DNA of 64,000 bases, from assembly GCA_947044365.1 (NCBI GenBank), contig OX345636.1:1528501-1592500 (forward strand), written 5' to 3'. The notes under the pieces were generated by a model, which saw nothing but the letters and a program-made list of their open reading frames with translations, was not told the origin of the DNA and ran no database searches. The DNA is from Petrosia ficiformis (Eukaryota; Porifera; Demospongiae; Haplosclerida; Petrosiidae). The position numbers and the translations under genes are program-made. Shown here one piece after another: positions 36,267-47,899 of the stretch. The stretch's first letter is position 1. Each line of letters starts with the position of its first letter.

Positions 36267-37158
36267 CGTCAGAATGCATCCGGGAAAGGACTTCAATGCT
36301 AGTGAAGATTTTTTAACTGTAGTTGTGAAGTCCATGATCATTACTGCAGCTTGTAATGTTCTTGGAATGTCAAGTACTTCTGATAATCCCCAAGAAAGCG
36401 TAGTTCCATACTCAACTTGGCTTGAAGCAACTGATGCTGAAAGGAAAGCATTACTGATTTCAGTGTCAAAAAAGATAGTTAGCGATTCTGTATTTTTCTG
36501 CTTTACAACACCTTGTTTAAGATCTCAAGATAAAGTAATGGAATATTCAAAATTCTTATTGGGATTAGGATGTTTCTACATGGAATTTAGTGATGGCATA
36601 CGACAAGGTGATGGCACACGTGTGTTAAGATGTTGGCGATATATGCTTCCAATATTTCATAGCTCCCAACGTACTAATTATCGAAATGAGGCCATCCTGC
36701 TGCTCTATCAGCATGACTTCTTGCTTTCTCCAGCAGATGCAGAAACATTGATATGGAATAGATTTATTAATGTGCATGGGAAACCTGGGTGCAACATCCC
36801 ACAAGATTTGCATATGGAGCATTTAAATAGGATTGTTAAAGAAGCAGTGAAGGGATTAGGTTCTAACAAGACAGCTGAGGCTATATGCAGAGTTGCTAGA
36901 GCACTAGGAACAATTGCTCCAGTGTTAGACAATTTTTATACAGTTAACAATACAGCTCATCAACATAGTAGTCATTCTGTTGTATCAGCAGAAAGAGATA
37001 TACAAGTTGTAGTGAAAGATCTTTTAAAGTACAATATCTTTGAGTGTGTTGAACCTCGATCACATACCACATACTCAAACCCTAAAGATGTTCTTAGCTG
37101 CATGAATCTTCATGATTGGATCAAATCAAAAATACCCAAACTTCATCATACACATTAA
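36259..37158 (+). CDS. DUF6589-type protein, 5'-truncated
   Basis: A 299-codon intronless frame. The conserved block Y-M-L-P-I-F ... R-T-N-Y-R-N-E-A-I-L-L-L-Y is followed by L-S-P-A-D-A-E-T-L-I-W-N-R-F-I-N, then G-C-N-I-P-Q-D-L-H-M-E-H-L-N-R and K-E-A-V-K-G-L-G. This is the signature region of DUF6589, a domain of unknown role in proteins multiplied in sponge and cnidarian genomes, probably transposon-borne. Residues 1-25 are fused to the duplicated flank, so the ATG at 36259 is likely not the original start; the family normally has several hundred more N-terminal residues. It ends 77 bp from the convergent RecQ gene, which suggests the two were one unit. The frame is intact. Function is unknown. 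Confidence 0.65.
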   Translation: MCNVRMHPGKDFNASEDFLTVVVKSMIITAACNVLGMSSTSDNPQESVVPYSTWLEATDAERKALLISVSKKIVSDSVFFCFTTPCLRSQDKVMEYSKFLLGLGCFYMEFSDGIRQGDGTRVLRCWRYMLPIFHSSQRTNYRNEAILLLYQHDFLLSPADAETLIWNRFINVHGKPGCNIPQDLHMEHLNRIVKEAVKGLGSNKTAEAICRVARALGTIAPVLDNFYTVNNTAHQHSSHSVVSAERDIQVVVKDLLKYNIFECVEPRSHTTYSNPKDVLSCMNLHDWIKSKIPKLHHTH

Positions 37159-37234
37159 AAATACTTTGTTATATATTATGTTTAATGAAATGATTATCCT
37201 CAAACAATTATATATACTATTAATATAACAATAA

Positions 37235-38856
37235 TTAAACAAAAACAAACCTACTTTGATTAATGGAACATTTTTGACATACACATCTACTCATACAAAT
37301 GTCACAGCACAGGCACAATCTCTGTAGAATGATGTGTTCAAAACCAGCAAATCCTTCGAATAATACTTTACGACGACATACACTTGTATTTTCCATGTAC
37401 TGCAGCATTGCATTATCTACATATCGTTTGCACCCTTTCGTTTTCAGTAAAACTGCACAAGTAGGTTGCTCATCCCTCCCTCCTCTCCCAGTTTCTTGTA
37501 TGTATGATTCTGCATCATCAGAAGGTCCTACATGGATTATCTGCCGTACATCATCACAGTTTATCCCCATACCAAATGCAATTGTTGCACATACAATACG
37601 AAGAGGAGAGTTCTCAGTAAATGACTTAATAATCTGTTCTTTCACAGATTCATCAGTTGCACTGGTGAACATTTCCACAAGTCTGAACTTTGACAAGTCT
37701 GGTGCACCTGGTGGTTCTGTGAATTCCTTTCCCATATGGCTTCTGAAATGCAGGTAAATATCAGCACATTCTTCATACCGCCTACAGTATATAATTGTAC
37801 GTGGGAAATTTACTCGGTTTCTCCAAAACAGGGGCAAAGGTTACATCAATAGATACAAAAGACGCCACGCATAACATTAAATTCTGTTTACAGGGTGACA
37901 GAATTACTCTCACTGGATCTTTCATTGACAAAAGGCGTTCCACTGACATTCTCACATCACAACTGACAGTTGCAGTTAAAGCCATTACTCTGACTCCTTC
38001 ACGTAAAATACTACGAACCTCCCCGACACGTAACAAACTCTCTCGAAAGGTATCTCCCTTGTTAATATGAGAATATAATTTAAAACAATTACTATATTAC
38101 AACTGTTGTAACTATAATATACTGCATACCATTTTTTCACACAGTGAGCCTCATCGATAACAAATGCACATAGTCTCTTTTGGTATGTATCTCCACCAAG
38201 AAGATGCCGCCAATGTCTACTGAGTAGTAGTTCTGGTGTAAAATACACAAGCTGAAAATATCCTTCAGTGACTTTAGATTTGATCTCTTTATCATCCATA
38301 TCACCACATATGCATACACATCTTAAGCCTCTCAATCGCCATCCTTCAACCTGAAGATCATAAATATTTCTGATTATGAAACTTTACTATAATTTATAAT
38401 TATATAATAATTGTTTATAATATAATAATATATAATTATCATATATAATTATATCTAACTGTTATAATTATGTGATGAAAAGATACTTGTTTTACATTGT
38501 ATCTTGTAGTAGTCTCATAGTGTTTTTGTATTATGTAACCTATTATTTAGTCTTGTCATTGTTCTGTAACAATATTATCTATTACTATTATATCAGATCA
38601 TTAATTAGCATACCTGATCTTTCATTATAGCTGTGAGAGGAGTGATCACAACAACAACAGAATCTTTCCTACCCAGCAAACTATCAAAGGCAAATGGCAA
38701 ACAAGCGTAGCATAGTGATTTGCCAAATCCTGTAGGAAGGATTGCAAATACATCTCTTCCCTTCAAAAAACTCGTCACTACTTCCAACTGTTTTGCTCTC
38801 AATTTCTTATATCCCAATCGTTCTACTGCTGTTCTCACTGCCAACTCGTACTCCAT
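37235..38856 (-). pseudogene. RecQ-type DNA helicase of mobile type, frameshifted
   Basis: Three to four exons run from ATG at 38856. Exon 1 (38856-38614) has A-I-L-P-T-G-F-G-K-S-L-C-Y (motif I) and V-I-T-P-L-T-A-I-M-K-D-Q (Ia). Exon 2 (~38350-38130) has Y-F-T-P-E-L-L and V-I-D-E-A-H-C-V (motif II, DEAH). Exon 3 (~38062 on) has M-A-L-T-A-T-V (III), T-I-I-Y-C-R-R-Y-E-E (IV), A-F-G-M-G-I-N (V) and Q-E-T-G-R-G-G-R-D (VI), then a short Cys cluster C-D-I-C ... C-V-C-Q-K-C as in the RecQ zinc-binding region. There is no HRDC domain. About 440 residues, shorter than cellular RecQ. A one-base frameshift near 37830 breaks exon 3 between motifs III and IV. Relics of the same gene occur at 13330 and 48064, so it belongs to a dispersed family. 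Confidence 0.75.
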
Positions 38857-38964
38857 CTTTATTCCGCTATCTGTGACGTTAAATACTTGTGGTTGAACAA
38901 CTTAATCTGATTGGCCTGCAATATTTCTGCAGAGTCCACAACTAGTGAATATGCGTGTCCCCAG

Positions 38965-39015
38965 ACCCTCCGCCTCTTACCGCGAGGGTCTGGCTTGTCA
39001 GACTACCCTTTCCTT
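38965..39015. promoter_or_regulatory. GC-rich hairpin upstream of the RecQ gene
   Basis: cagaccctccgcctcttacc / gcgagggtctgg can fold into a strong stem. The same hairpin lies at the equivalent place in the copies at 13340-13380 and 51228-51265. Its conservation across three copies suggests a functional element (terminus or promoter), not chance. Confidence 0.5.
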
Positions 39016-39166
39016 GGATTAACTCTCCATAAAGGGTGGTTATTAAAATTAAATTATTAACATTATTAATTATTTTTATTATTTTCGCGGACGGCGGGAG
39101 ACCGTTCAGTCGATCTTTTGTGTGGGCGTCCCATAGACGGACAACGTGCTTGATTCTATCAGTCTA

Positions 39167-41308
39167 CTATCCGTTATGACGAGTAATGTCAGAACCGTCC
39201 ACAGGGAGCTGTTTCCTGTGTGATGCACGTGAGAGGAATTGCGACTGAAATGAATTCCTCACACTGACATCGAAATAACCTGGCTTGCCAAAACTGAAAT
39301 CAGGATGAAACACATCGCCAGGACGATTATTGTTATTTGTACCACACTGTTGTTCCCTTAACGCACCTTTGTTGTCCATCAACAAAGTGTGCCAGACCAC
39401 TTCACTCAGAGCATCGTGATGTTTGATTCTAAATGGGCCGTATCCGAGGACATTGTCACCATAATTATCAATGGTCTGCAGACAAACACATCTAACTGGG
39501 TGAGGAAAATGTGACACCCAAGCCACACTGACACATTCATATTGAAGAGCTCCCTCTAAGATGTCATGTATAACATCTGGAACTAGGCATTGACAAACAT
39601 GAAAGTACTGCAAATCCATCAGAATACTTCGACCATTGACACCATACTCTGTTGACTTGGAGCCATCATCATTATGTAGCCCCTCTAAATGAGTTAGGTG
39701 ACTTTCAAGAGTGCGTAAGTGAAGATTTTCTTCAATAAACTGGAGCAACAGTCAAAAATAATAGTTCAGCAAGAAATACAAATGTTTAACTCACAATACT
39801 CTTAGTTTCATAAACAGTAGCGAAACACTGCTGACAGTACCGATATGCAGTACTGCCTTTTTTTGAAACCACTGCAGGCACTACTAGCAGGATTACCTGC
39901 CGATATGTGCAATGGTTCCAAAAATCATTGATTCGACACCTTGTATATTCATCATAATACCAGACTCCTATTATAAATATAAACGGTTACACCAGCACAA
40001 ATCATCACAATAATAAACAAGTGTACATGTACCTACCAATTTCTTAACATCCTTGATGAATGATTCCAGCACCTTACTAATTGAATACTTCTTAATTAAT
40101 TTATGCCGACATATTGCCACTAAATAATATTCCTTAGTTTTGATTGGTACTTAGGGTGAAGATTTCCAAGAGTGAAATAAAACAGTCCTACAGGTATGTA
40201 TGTACATTGTACAGTAATTACAAATAGTATAAATACTACCTCAAAAATGTACACTACCTTGCTTATGTTTTGTTCTACTAGAACCCAGTAGGTTGCACAT
40301 CTCAACATCGTCATAGTAGAAAAGAAGTTGGAGTGCTTTGTGGTTAACAGAAAAAATTTCATGACTTATATAATAGTCGCCATCACAAAAATCACTCAAA
40401 ATTCCAAGATGGCGTTTTTTATGGCCCCTTTCAATCTAAATTACATTTGCAATAGCACATAAAATTAATTTTTTAATGACTTACTGTACCTCAGTGATAA
40501 CTGTATCATTATTAAGCAGAACTTCCAATGTTTGAAGAAGTGGAATATAAACCATGGTTTTGTTCTTTTCTACTATTCGTCTCTTTGATCCATAGCATCA
40601 AGGAGTCACCTTTGTACCCAAAACAACTTAAATAGGTTCCTGGGAGTGTTAGAATTACATATCATAGTACAAATGAAATTTATAGAACAAGTGAATTACC
40701 ACGAGTCCAAAATTTGAACGAAAATACTGCATTTGCTCTGCTTGTGAGGATAGACTCTTGAAAATATTACTACATGGACTAGAATCGCTAAATGCTGACA
40801 AAACTGCTTCAGTTGTGGAATCGTCAATTCCAGCCTGTTGCAGATGGAACTTACACGATTACCAACATGTAACAGAGAAACATTAAAGAGGGACTGAATA
40901 TCTGTGATAAGACTATCCATGACAGCTAAAGGAAGGTGGTGATGTTCTCTGTTTTTAAAAATCCAAATAGCAGCTGCTATTTGAAGATCATCTAAACTTA
41001 ATAGTGGATATAAACAATCTTCGTTATCTTTCAAGACACTGCTAATGTCATTTTCTCCCAGATCATAGGTAAAGTTTGTTGTTGTTGATACTGCACTTTC
41101 ACCGCTTTCTTCCAGTTTACCAATATCATGGAAATTATAAATATGATTTCGATAAGTTGAAAACTTTTTAAAAGTTCATTTACATTTCTGTATATAGGGA
41201 ACACTGTATCTGAATGTTTTCAGCATCAGCATGGGCAATTCTAATATGACTTAACAACTTTGATACTGTCTTGAATTGGCTGGAAGAACAAAGAGGACAA
41301 TTCACCAT
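39167..41308 (-). pseudogene. C2H2-finger DDE transposase, CACTA/EnSpm-like (DxxH type)
   Basis: The gene starts at 41308 with M-V-N-C-P-L-C-S-S-S-Q-F and S-H-I-R-I-A-H, a C2H2 finger. 41034-40696 reads A-A-A-I-W-I-F-K-N-R-E-H-H-H-L-P. 40345-40265 gives Y-Y-D-D-V-E-M-C-N and L-G-S-S-R-T-K-H-K. 40190-40020 gives F-Y-F-T-L-G-N-L-H-P-K-Y and Y-L-V-A-I-C-R-H-K-L. 39960-39795 has Y-R-Y-C-Q-Q-C-F. 39748-39167 has Y-G-V-N-G-R-S-I-L-M and P-D-V-I-H-D-I-L-E-G-A-L-Q-Y-E. The D-x-x-H-D-x-L-E-G core and CxxC recall the DDE region of CACTA-like transposases; the exact superfamily is inferred. A frameshift near 40125 and the missing C-terminal part mark it as defective. Its start lies 140 bp from a divergent SAM gene. 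Confidence 0.6.
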
Positions 41309-41449
41309 TACTATATACCCCCAAACACCTATTTTTTTCTCCTACTTCAGTGCACGTTTATTTGCGCATGCGCAGTAAGTCTGAGTGCGATTCTTCACAC
41401 TTCAGTACTGGCAACCAGGCGCAAGATAGTGAAGTAAAAAGTTGTAGTT
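41309..41449. promoter_or_regulatory. divergent intergenic promoter region
   Basis: 141 bp between the start codons of the DDE transposase (minus) and the SAM gene (plus). It contains a palindromic tgcgcatgcgca at about 41365, a typical initiator-proximal CpG-bearing motif. A shared bidirectional promoter is inferred. Confidence 0.4.
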
Positions 41450-42986
41450 ATGTCCAGTAGAGCTGAAGTCGAGAGCTTTTCCAATGATGAGACTTGTGAT
41501 TTCCTGAGTCAGCAGATAAAAGAGATAGACCCAACAACTGTTTCTTCATTTTGGTTGAGTAAAATCAATGGAAAGGTATTTCTGTCACTTTCTGAGGAGG
41601 ATATCAAAGAGATTGGCTGTACACTTGGCGAGCGAAAGAGTATATTGCTGCTTGTTAACTCGTATGAATCAAAAGAAGTAAATGCTGTACATTTTATACA
41701 TCACATATAGTTGTTCTTGTTCTCCATTTAGATAGGTTCTTACTTGAAATCACCAGTAGTTACTCACATTGTGGGTGAAAGTGACTGGTTAAGAAGCTTC
41801 AGTATTCCTCAATTTTCTCGACACTGTATGGAAGACATCCAATCGAAGGAAGTTAAGAAGTCTACTAGAACTATTCATACAATTGCCCAGTTGGTATGGA
41901 TGCAAACCAATTTCCCAACATCAACTGAATACACTGAAGTGTGTAGGAAACTAGTTTCTTGTCACCCTGTTTTAAAGGATGCAATTGGCTATGGGATTGT
42001 AAGTTTTGTGTGTGAAAAAAAAAGTGCTATGTATGTCTGACAATTTTATACCATTTTAATAACTTTTACATTGATATTTTTGTAATGTAAGTGTATATCC
42101 AATCAAATAATTATCATGTATTGTTCATTAATTTACTGGTGCAGCTGTCTTGATATGAGATAAAATATAAATGCAGGTGCAGCTGCCCAGAATCTGTGTG
42201 TATGCACCTATCTTTAGTTCATTGATATTCACTCTCCTGTAATTGACTACTTACATTATGTTTAATGATTATCTTGTGTAGGGTTCTTGGAAGACACAAT
42301 TGAGGCAAAGGTTCTCAAACATGAGACGTTCATCGGATCAAAGAAGAAGTTGTTAGAACCAAGTGATGAAAACACGGTATGTCAATTGATTAAAATGATA
42401 CTTTTAAATGATCTGTGTTCAGTCCCAAAAGAGTACACATGAAGAGGAAGACTACGATACTTTTCTATTGAAACTACAAAGTCATTTAGTGCATGAGAGT
42501 CCTCACAAGAAAGTGACCAAAAATTTAATGAAGAAAACATTTTTGGGATGGTTTAAATGGATAGCTGAAGACTTGCCAACAGTCTATGATGTCTTGGATG
42601 TCTTTCCGCCCTTAAAAGAGATTAAATATGTAAGATTTAAATTGGTAATAAATAATAAAATAATATTACTTTTTGATTTCAATGTCATAGCTGATCTATG
42701 AGATCAAAAGGATAGTAGTCAATGACACAACAATAGAAGTGATGGACACAAACTTTTTGGCGAAAGCAAGGCATTTATGGGAGGAGCTCCAGCCAAAGAT
42801 CCTTAAGTTTTCAGAAATACAGGCAAAAACATCGTCAGTCCTGCAAAAGATCATTGACAAGCATGAAATTGAATTGTCCATGGTTGAAGGTATTGTAATA
42901 ATAGTATACTTATTATTTGACATAGGGATAGTGGACAAACAATCTGTACCCGCTCTGATAACAATCTGTACCCACTCTGATAACAA
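41450..42986 (+). CDS. SAM-domain protein, SAMD3-like (possibly damaged)
   Basis: Exon 1 (41450-~41680) encodes a sterile alpha motif: V-S-S-F-W-L-S-K-I-N-G-K-V-F-L-S-L-S-E-E ... I-G-C-T-L-G-E-R-K. Exon 2 (~41733-41999) has M-Q-T-N-F-P-T-S-T-E-Y and R-K-L-V-S-C-H-P-V-L. Exon 3 (~42282) continues G-S-W-K-T-Q-L-R-Q-R-F-S-N-M-R-R. Exon 4 (42423-42627) has L-M-K-K-T-F-L-G-W-F-K-W-I and V-L-D-V-F-P-P-L. Exon 5 (42691-42889) is helical and unrecognised. The order SAM then the yP.L/kFrNmRR/W(I) region is that of SAMD3-like proteins, of unknown role. In exon 3 the QLRQRF frame meets a TAG near 42354 while another frame stays open to a donor, suggesting a frameshift. SAM domains usually bind protein or RNA. 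Confidence 0.6.
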
Positions 42987-42999
42987 GAGTCTATAGTTC

Positions 43000-44990
43000 T
43001 ATAACAAAGACAGAATGAATAAATAGAGAGACTTATTACTGGTACTGTCAATATAGTTTCATTATGTATTTTATAGGTTTTATTCCTTTTTAAAGTCATT
43101 CATTCAGTTCTATAGTGTTTAAAAAAAATTGTATATTGTTCCTCTTTTGTAAATAGAAACAACTTTCCAGTCATTATAAGTGATGGTCTTTTGTTCCACC
43201 AACAACCCCATGGTTGTTTATGTTTACAACAGAAACAACTTATGGATTAACAATGTTGTATTGTTCCTCCAACAATTCCAAGGTTGTTAACTTCAATAAC
43301 CCTCAAGTTGTTAAATTTAAACTATTGTACGAACAACCCTAATGTTGTTACGACAACAACCCAAATTTTACAGTGTGGTATGTATCATATTCATGTATTA
43401 GAATTGCTTCATCAATACTTTAATCAACTGTAATAATTATGGTTGATCAATACTTTATCAATAATAGTAATATCCATCAGCAAAAATGTATGAAACGTAA
43501 TAACTGGAGTAGTGTAAGATGGTTGACACCACCAATCCCAGGGTTGCCTTCTGGACTTTCTTAAACAATCTATTATCTGTTCTAGACTTTTGAAAGAACA
43601 GAAGTGTTTCGTCATTACTTTTTATCTCTTCAACAATGTAGTAAAAGTTTTGTTCAGAGTCCTATACTACAAAGTGTGCAACACTATTCTGCTTTCTGAT
43701 ACTGACTTGAGACTTGTCGTTGTTGTTTCTTGTTTGTGGGTAATTGAGCATCCAAGTGACTTCTAGTGATCCAGGTTGAATTTCACCTTAGGGGTTGGTG
43801 CTGTGTAGTAATTTATTCATTTGCGTAATGTTAAAATTTTGGTTAGAAAACTTGTTTGTGGGGACTTTGAATATTTGCTACTTTTGTACATTGGTAAGGC
43901 ATAGTACAGCTATTTACATTGTAGTTGTATACAATACATTATCACTAGTGAATAGTCTTTTTTTGCTTTCAGGCTCATTGTAATTGAGACCATTATCTGA
44001 GTGTACCTCTCGCTTCCTGCTAGTTTCTCTTCTCTTTCTTGAATACATATCGGTGAATAATTTGTTTGAGGCAACGTTACAACAATTATATAACAAAGAA
44101 ATTTGTACTTCTTCAACATGATGACGACAGATCTTCCTGCAAAACTGGTTGTTCATGCATTAATAATTACCAATATTTCAAAAATATCGATAAATTGAAA
44201 TTCTAAATCCAACAGTTAGTTTTTTAAATGTATAAATCAAACTAAGTCAAAATTGGGTTCTTCCGCTATATACATTTCATTATATTGCCTTTATTACTAA
44301 CTGCAGAATACTTCTCCAGCTTCTCAACTTTCCCTTTTTTTGGTGGTGGAGAAGTTCCACTGTTTCCCTCTGCCATGTTAAAGAAATTATATTTGTAACT
44401 TTAGATATTTATAAAGAGACCATTTTAATGAATCCGTAGAACACTGATGTTGCATATATGTTACATTTGGATTATTTTGGATGCTGGTTGTTAGAAATGG
44501 CCAAAATTGAAAAAGATTTGCTCTGTGCTCTAAGGGATAAAGATGTTCTACCAAGCATCTCAACTTTTATTGGTATGTCACACAAACGGATTCTACTACA
44601 CAAAATGAAAAGTGCAATCACAAAACAAATGAGGGAGAGAGAGAGCGAGAGAGAAAAGATAATCAGCAAGACTTGCTGAAAAAGAGCTAATAACTCTGTG
44701 ACGCCCCATGGCCATGTGCAGTTTAATAGTTATTAGCTCAGAAACAAACAAAACATATATTGTACATTACACAAACACTCATACATGTACACACAAAGAT
44801 TAGTTGGCCAGTCATCAGCAGGATACCTAATGTCATCCTTACATAGAAAATTGTTTCGACCACTGACCTGGACAATTTAAAATGCTAGGCAAAAAAATAG
44901 CAGACCTGGCATAAGAATTAAGTTCAAAAAAAATAAAATGAAATAACAATAATAATAATAATTAATATATATATATATAACATACAAAAA
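43000..44990. other. intergenic with foldback and simple repeats
   Basis: 43180-43375 holds several imperfect inverted gttgtt/aacaac blocks (aacaaccccatggttgttt, aacaattccaaggttgttaa). 44633-44658 is (GAGA)n. gagctaataact at 44685 is inverted at 44728 (agttattagctc). (AAT)n and (AT)n at 44945-44982 may be the 3' tail of the retrotransposon that follows on the minus strand. No gene is recognised. Confidence 0.45.
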
Positions 44991-44999
44991 TAATTATAG

Positions 45000-47667
45000 T
45001 GATCCAATAAATCACTGCAGTCTGGATATATAAGGCATGGTATGCCACACTGCTTTATTTCTATTTAAATAAATTACATAGCTGCAGCGCAATGCCACTT
45101 GGCTACAGCTCTTAAGAGTGGAACGACACTCCGCCCTAGACAAACCCAACTGCTCAAGTACACGTAAAACATTATTATTTATATAGCCTCTACAGCCTAT
45201 TTCTAAGGTTAAAAGAATAGCTTTCCATTCATTAGATTGGCACTCTCGTATAAGACTATCGTATCTTTTGAATTTTATAAATTTTGCCATTATAACATGA
45301 TCTTCGATAGGGACTGTAAGCTCAAGAAGTGTGACAATTTTAAGCTTATACGTGAATATCACTCCATCTGGTCTTAAGGTCGTGAAAGCAAACTCTGAAG
45401 GAAATATTAAACTTTCTTCAAGATCAAACAGAAAAACCCAGTCCAGTTATCCTGATAGAAGAGAGCCCAATAGTTGCTTGTGAGGATGTCCTTTAGATGG
45501 CTTGAGCCCAGGTTTAACAAACTCAATGTATGGTAAACTTAATGTATTAGCATAAACATCTTTCTGTGCATTCCAAGATTTTATTATTGATTGTTGAATG
45601 ACGGAAAGTACTGAGTTGTGCCGCAAAGTGTACCTCCCCTGATGCAATGCCACAGGACAACCAGTCGGAATATGGCTCAAAGTGGAAACCCTGTGACACA
45701 AAGCACAGGAAAGCTCAACTCTAGACACACCCCAACATCAAAGATTATCAAGTGTTGGCAAAGTATTTGTGGTTGAATTAAGCAGAAATCTAAGTACGCC
45801 ATCTGAAGTGCCATAAATTAATTTGTTCCATGAGAAATCGGTGTTCATTATATTATTCCAGCAACCCTGCATTTGTAGACTAGATAGGTGGGTGAGTTGC
45901 TGAGTCACGTCAACATCATGAATGTATCTGGAGATGTGGGATTTTCTCACAGACTCCAGGTTATATGTACTAACATGCATCACATTATATCCTAGACAAG
46001 CTAAATGAGGTCACAGAGTGTGGTACTGAAGCCTCAGCACATTCAAGCTCAATACAACGAGCACACTTATTATTCCAGGAAGGCACTTTTCCTCAACTTT
46101 CAGTTTTCCTTTGAAAACTGAACGTACTCTGGTATCCCTAGAGTATTTCAGCAACTGCCACATTGATGCCTGAGATTGCTTCCAGACTGTAGGGATTCTC
46201 TTCAGTCTCAAATCTGGCCTGGATTTACTACCACAGAAAAGAATAGAGGGATTTGCAGCCCTAGGAAGGCCACACCATTTTGTAACTAATAGTAGGACCA
46301 AACTATGAAGATGCTTAGCAAAAGATAAAGACAGTTCTAAAGTGGTAAACCACCATGACAGATGAGCAACAATATGATGGCTATATAACCACAGTTTGGC
46401 TGTATTGGCTACATGAGTACTATTAACTAAGTTTATTAAATTAATAAGAATCTCTTTGATTCTGCCACGTGATTGCTTCTCGTGTAATGTCCATTCGATA
46501 CTGACACCTAGATATTTAAACTCCTCGTCAGTAATAGGTGTGATACGTTCACCTGATAGAAAAAGATTTGGATCATAGTGAGAATATCCATCATTACTGA
46601 GTGGAGTTAAAGTTTTATTTATATAACGATGATCAAATTTCTTCATTGCTAAGGTGCAGCACTTTGAAGGCTTTGCCTCCATAGTCCTGGAACAGTTCAG
46701 GAATTTGTCAACATAATTTAATAATTTTTGATTATATTCAGGCTTAGATGTAGTGATTTGTATATCATCAGCATATGCTGAAGTTAAAAGAGAAATAGCA
46801 TTGTTTGCATTAAAAGTATAAGATAAAGGATGAAATTTTGTTTGATTTATATAATCTAAAAGTAGCTGTATTGTAACATTGAAAAGAGTGGGAGACATAG
46901 TACACCCTTGGAAAATGCCAATACTGTAATGGAAAGGCTTCGAGATAAAAAATTTAGTTATGATGCGAGCAGTAAGAGATTCATAATAGTTAAAAATTAA
47001 TTCTTTAAATTTAAAAAGTAGGTGGTATTAAGTAAGAGCGAATTGTAGCAGAGACAGATAGAGTTAGATTGGAGTGCTCAACATAACCAGCAACGTTAGG
47101 TAGAAAGCCCTTCTGCACCTGAGTACACATATAATTATTTGATATGAGAAATTCAAGTAATCATTTGGAGAGCAGTGTGAAAAACACTTTACCATCACAA
47201 TTACCCAAAGCTAAGCCTAAATTGAGATGGATCATTTAAAACATCAGACTTTGGGATGACAGTAATAATGGCTTGTTGCATGATGATGGTACTTTGCCAG
47301 AAGACCAAACCCTACATACAAGGGTATATAACATGAGTGCCAAAGAAGGGCAACACTTCCATACCAAGTATGTGATACCATTATGGCCTGGAGAAGGGCC
47401 GTTTCTATATTTCCTAAGTACTAAACTAAATTCCTTAAACGAAGGGATTTCAAGATGCAAACATTTTTGTGGGAGAGAAGTTTCAGGAAAGTCAAGATCA
47501 TCTGTGTAGCTATAGCTTCTGTTAGAGTCAAAGTAGGTCTTAGCAAAAGAAGGATTACCACTTTCAGGTGGATTAAATAAATGCTTGGCAAACTTATGAG
47601 GGTCAGCACGAAAATTTTTATTGTTAACATATTCGCATTATTCTCAAGTCTTCTAACTTACGCTGTC
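45000..47667 (-). pseudogene. RLE-type non-LTR retrotransposon: RT and endonuclease part
   Basis: Read from the right: 47600-47237 gives F-A-K-H-L-F-N-P-P and R-N-G-P-S-P-G-H-N-G-I-T-Y (RT fingers). 46898-46011 begins M-S-P-T-L-F-N-V-T-I-Q and has the catalytic A-Y-A-D-D-I-Q, then F-K-Y-L-G-V-S and thumb-like sequence. 45728-45447 has C-A-L-C-H-R-V ... G-R-Y-T-L-R-H-N, the Cys/His knuckle. 45362-45012 has L-E-L-T-V-P-I-E-D-H and E-I-G-C-R-G-Y, the restriction-like endonuclease that nicks target DNA. The order RT - zinc knuckle - RLE is that of R2/NeSL-like non-LTR elements; the clade is not resolved. Multiple frameshifts and stops make it a fossil. It continues at 50110 beyond a nested transposon. 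Confidence 0.7.
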
Positions 47668-47899
47668 TTAAAGGGAGGCTCCAGTAAAAATTAAACATGA
47701 TATTTTTTGTTGGTTTGCATCATTTTCATCACTGTTTCGCATCTCAATGAGACATATAATCAAAGGAATTTTAGTAAAAACTATTTTGAATAACTTTCCT
47801 GAACCCAAAAAAATTTACTTCCTGTTATGGGCGGAGTTACGAATGACGTACAAGGGGGACATGAAAAAACGTGCAAAGCATGGGAAAGACGGCTGGATG

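Noticed and set aside
36259..37158. DUF6589 gene as cargo of the giant KDZ element
   Set aside because: It lies outside the right satellite arm, beyond a duplicated flank, so it is treated as a neighbour.
37299..37757. 152-codon plus-strand open frame
   Set aside because: It is the antisense shadow of the RecQ exon holding motifs IV-VI.
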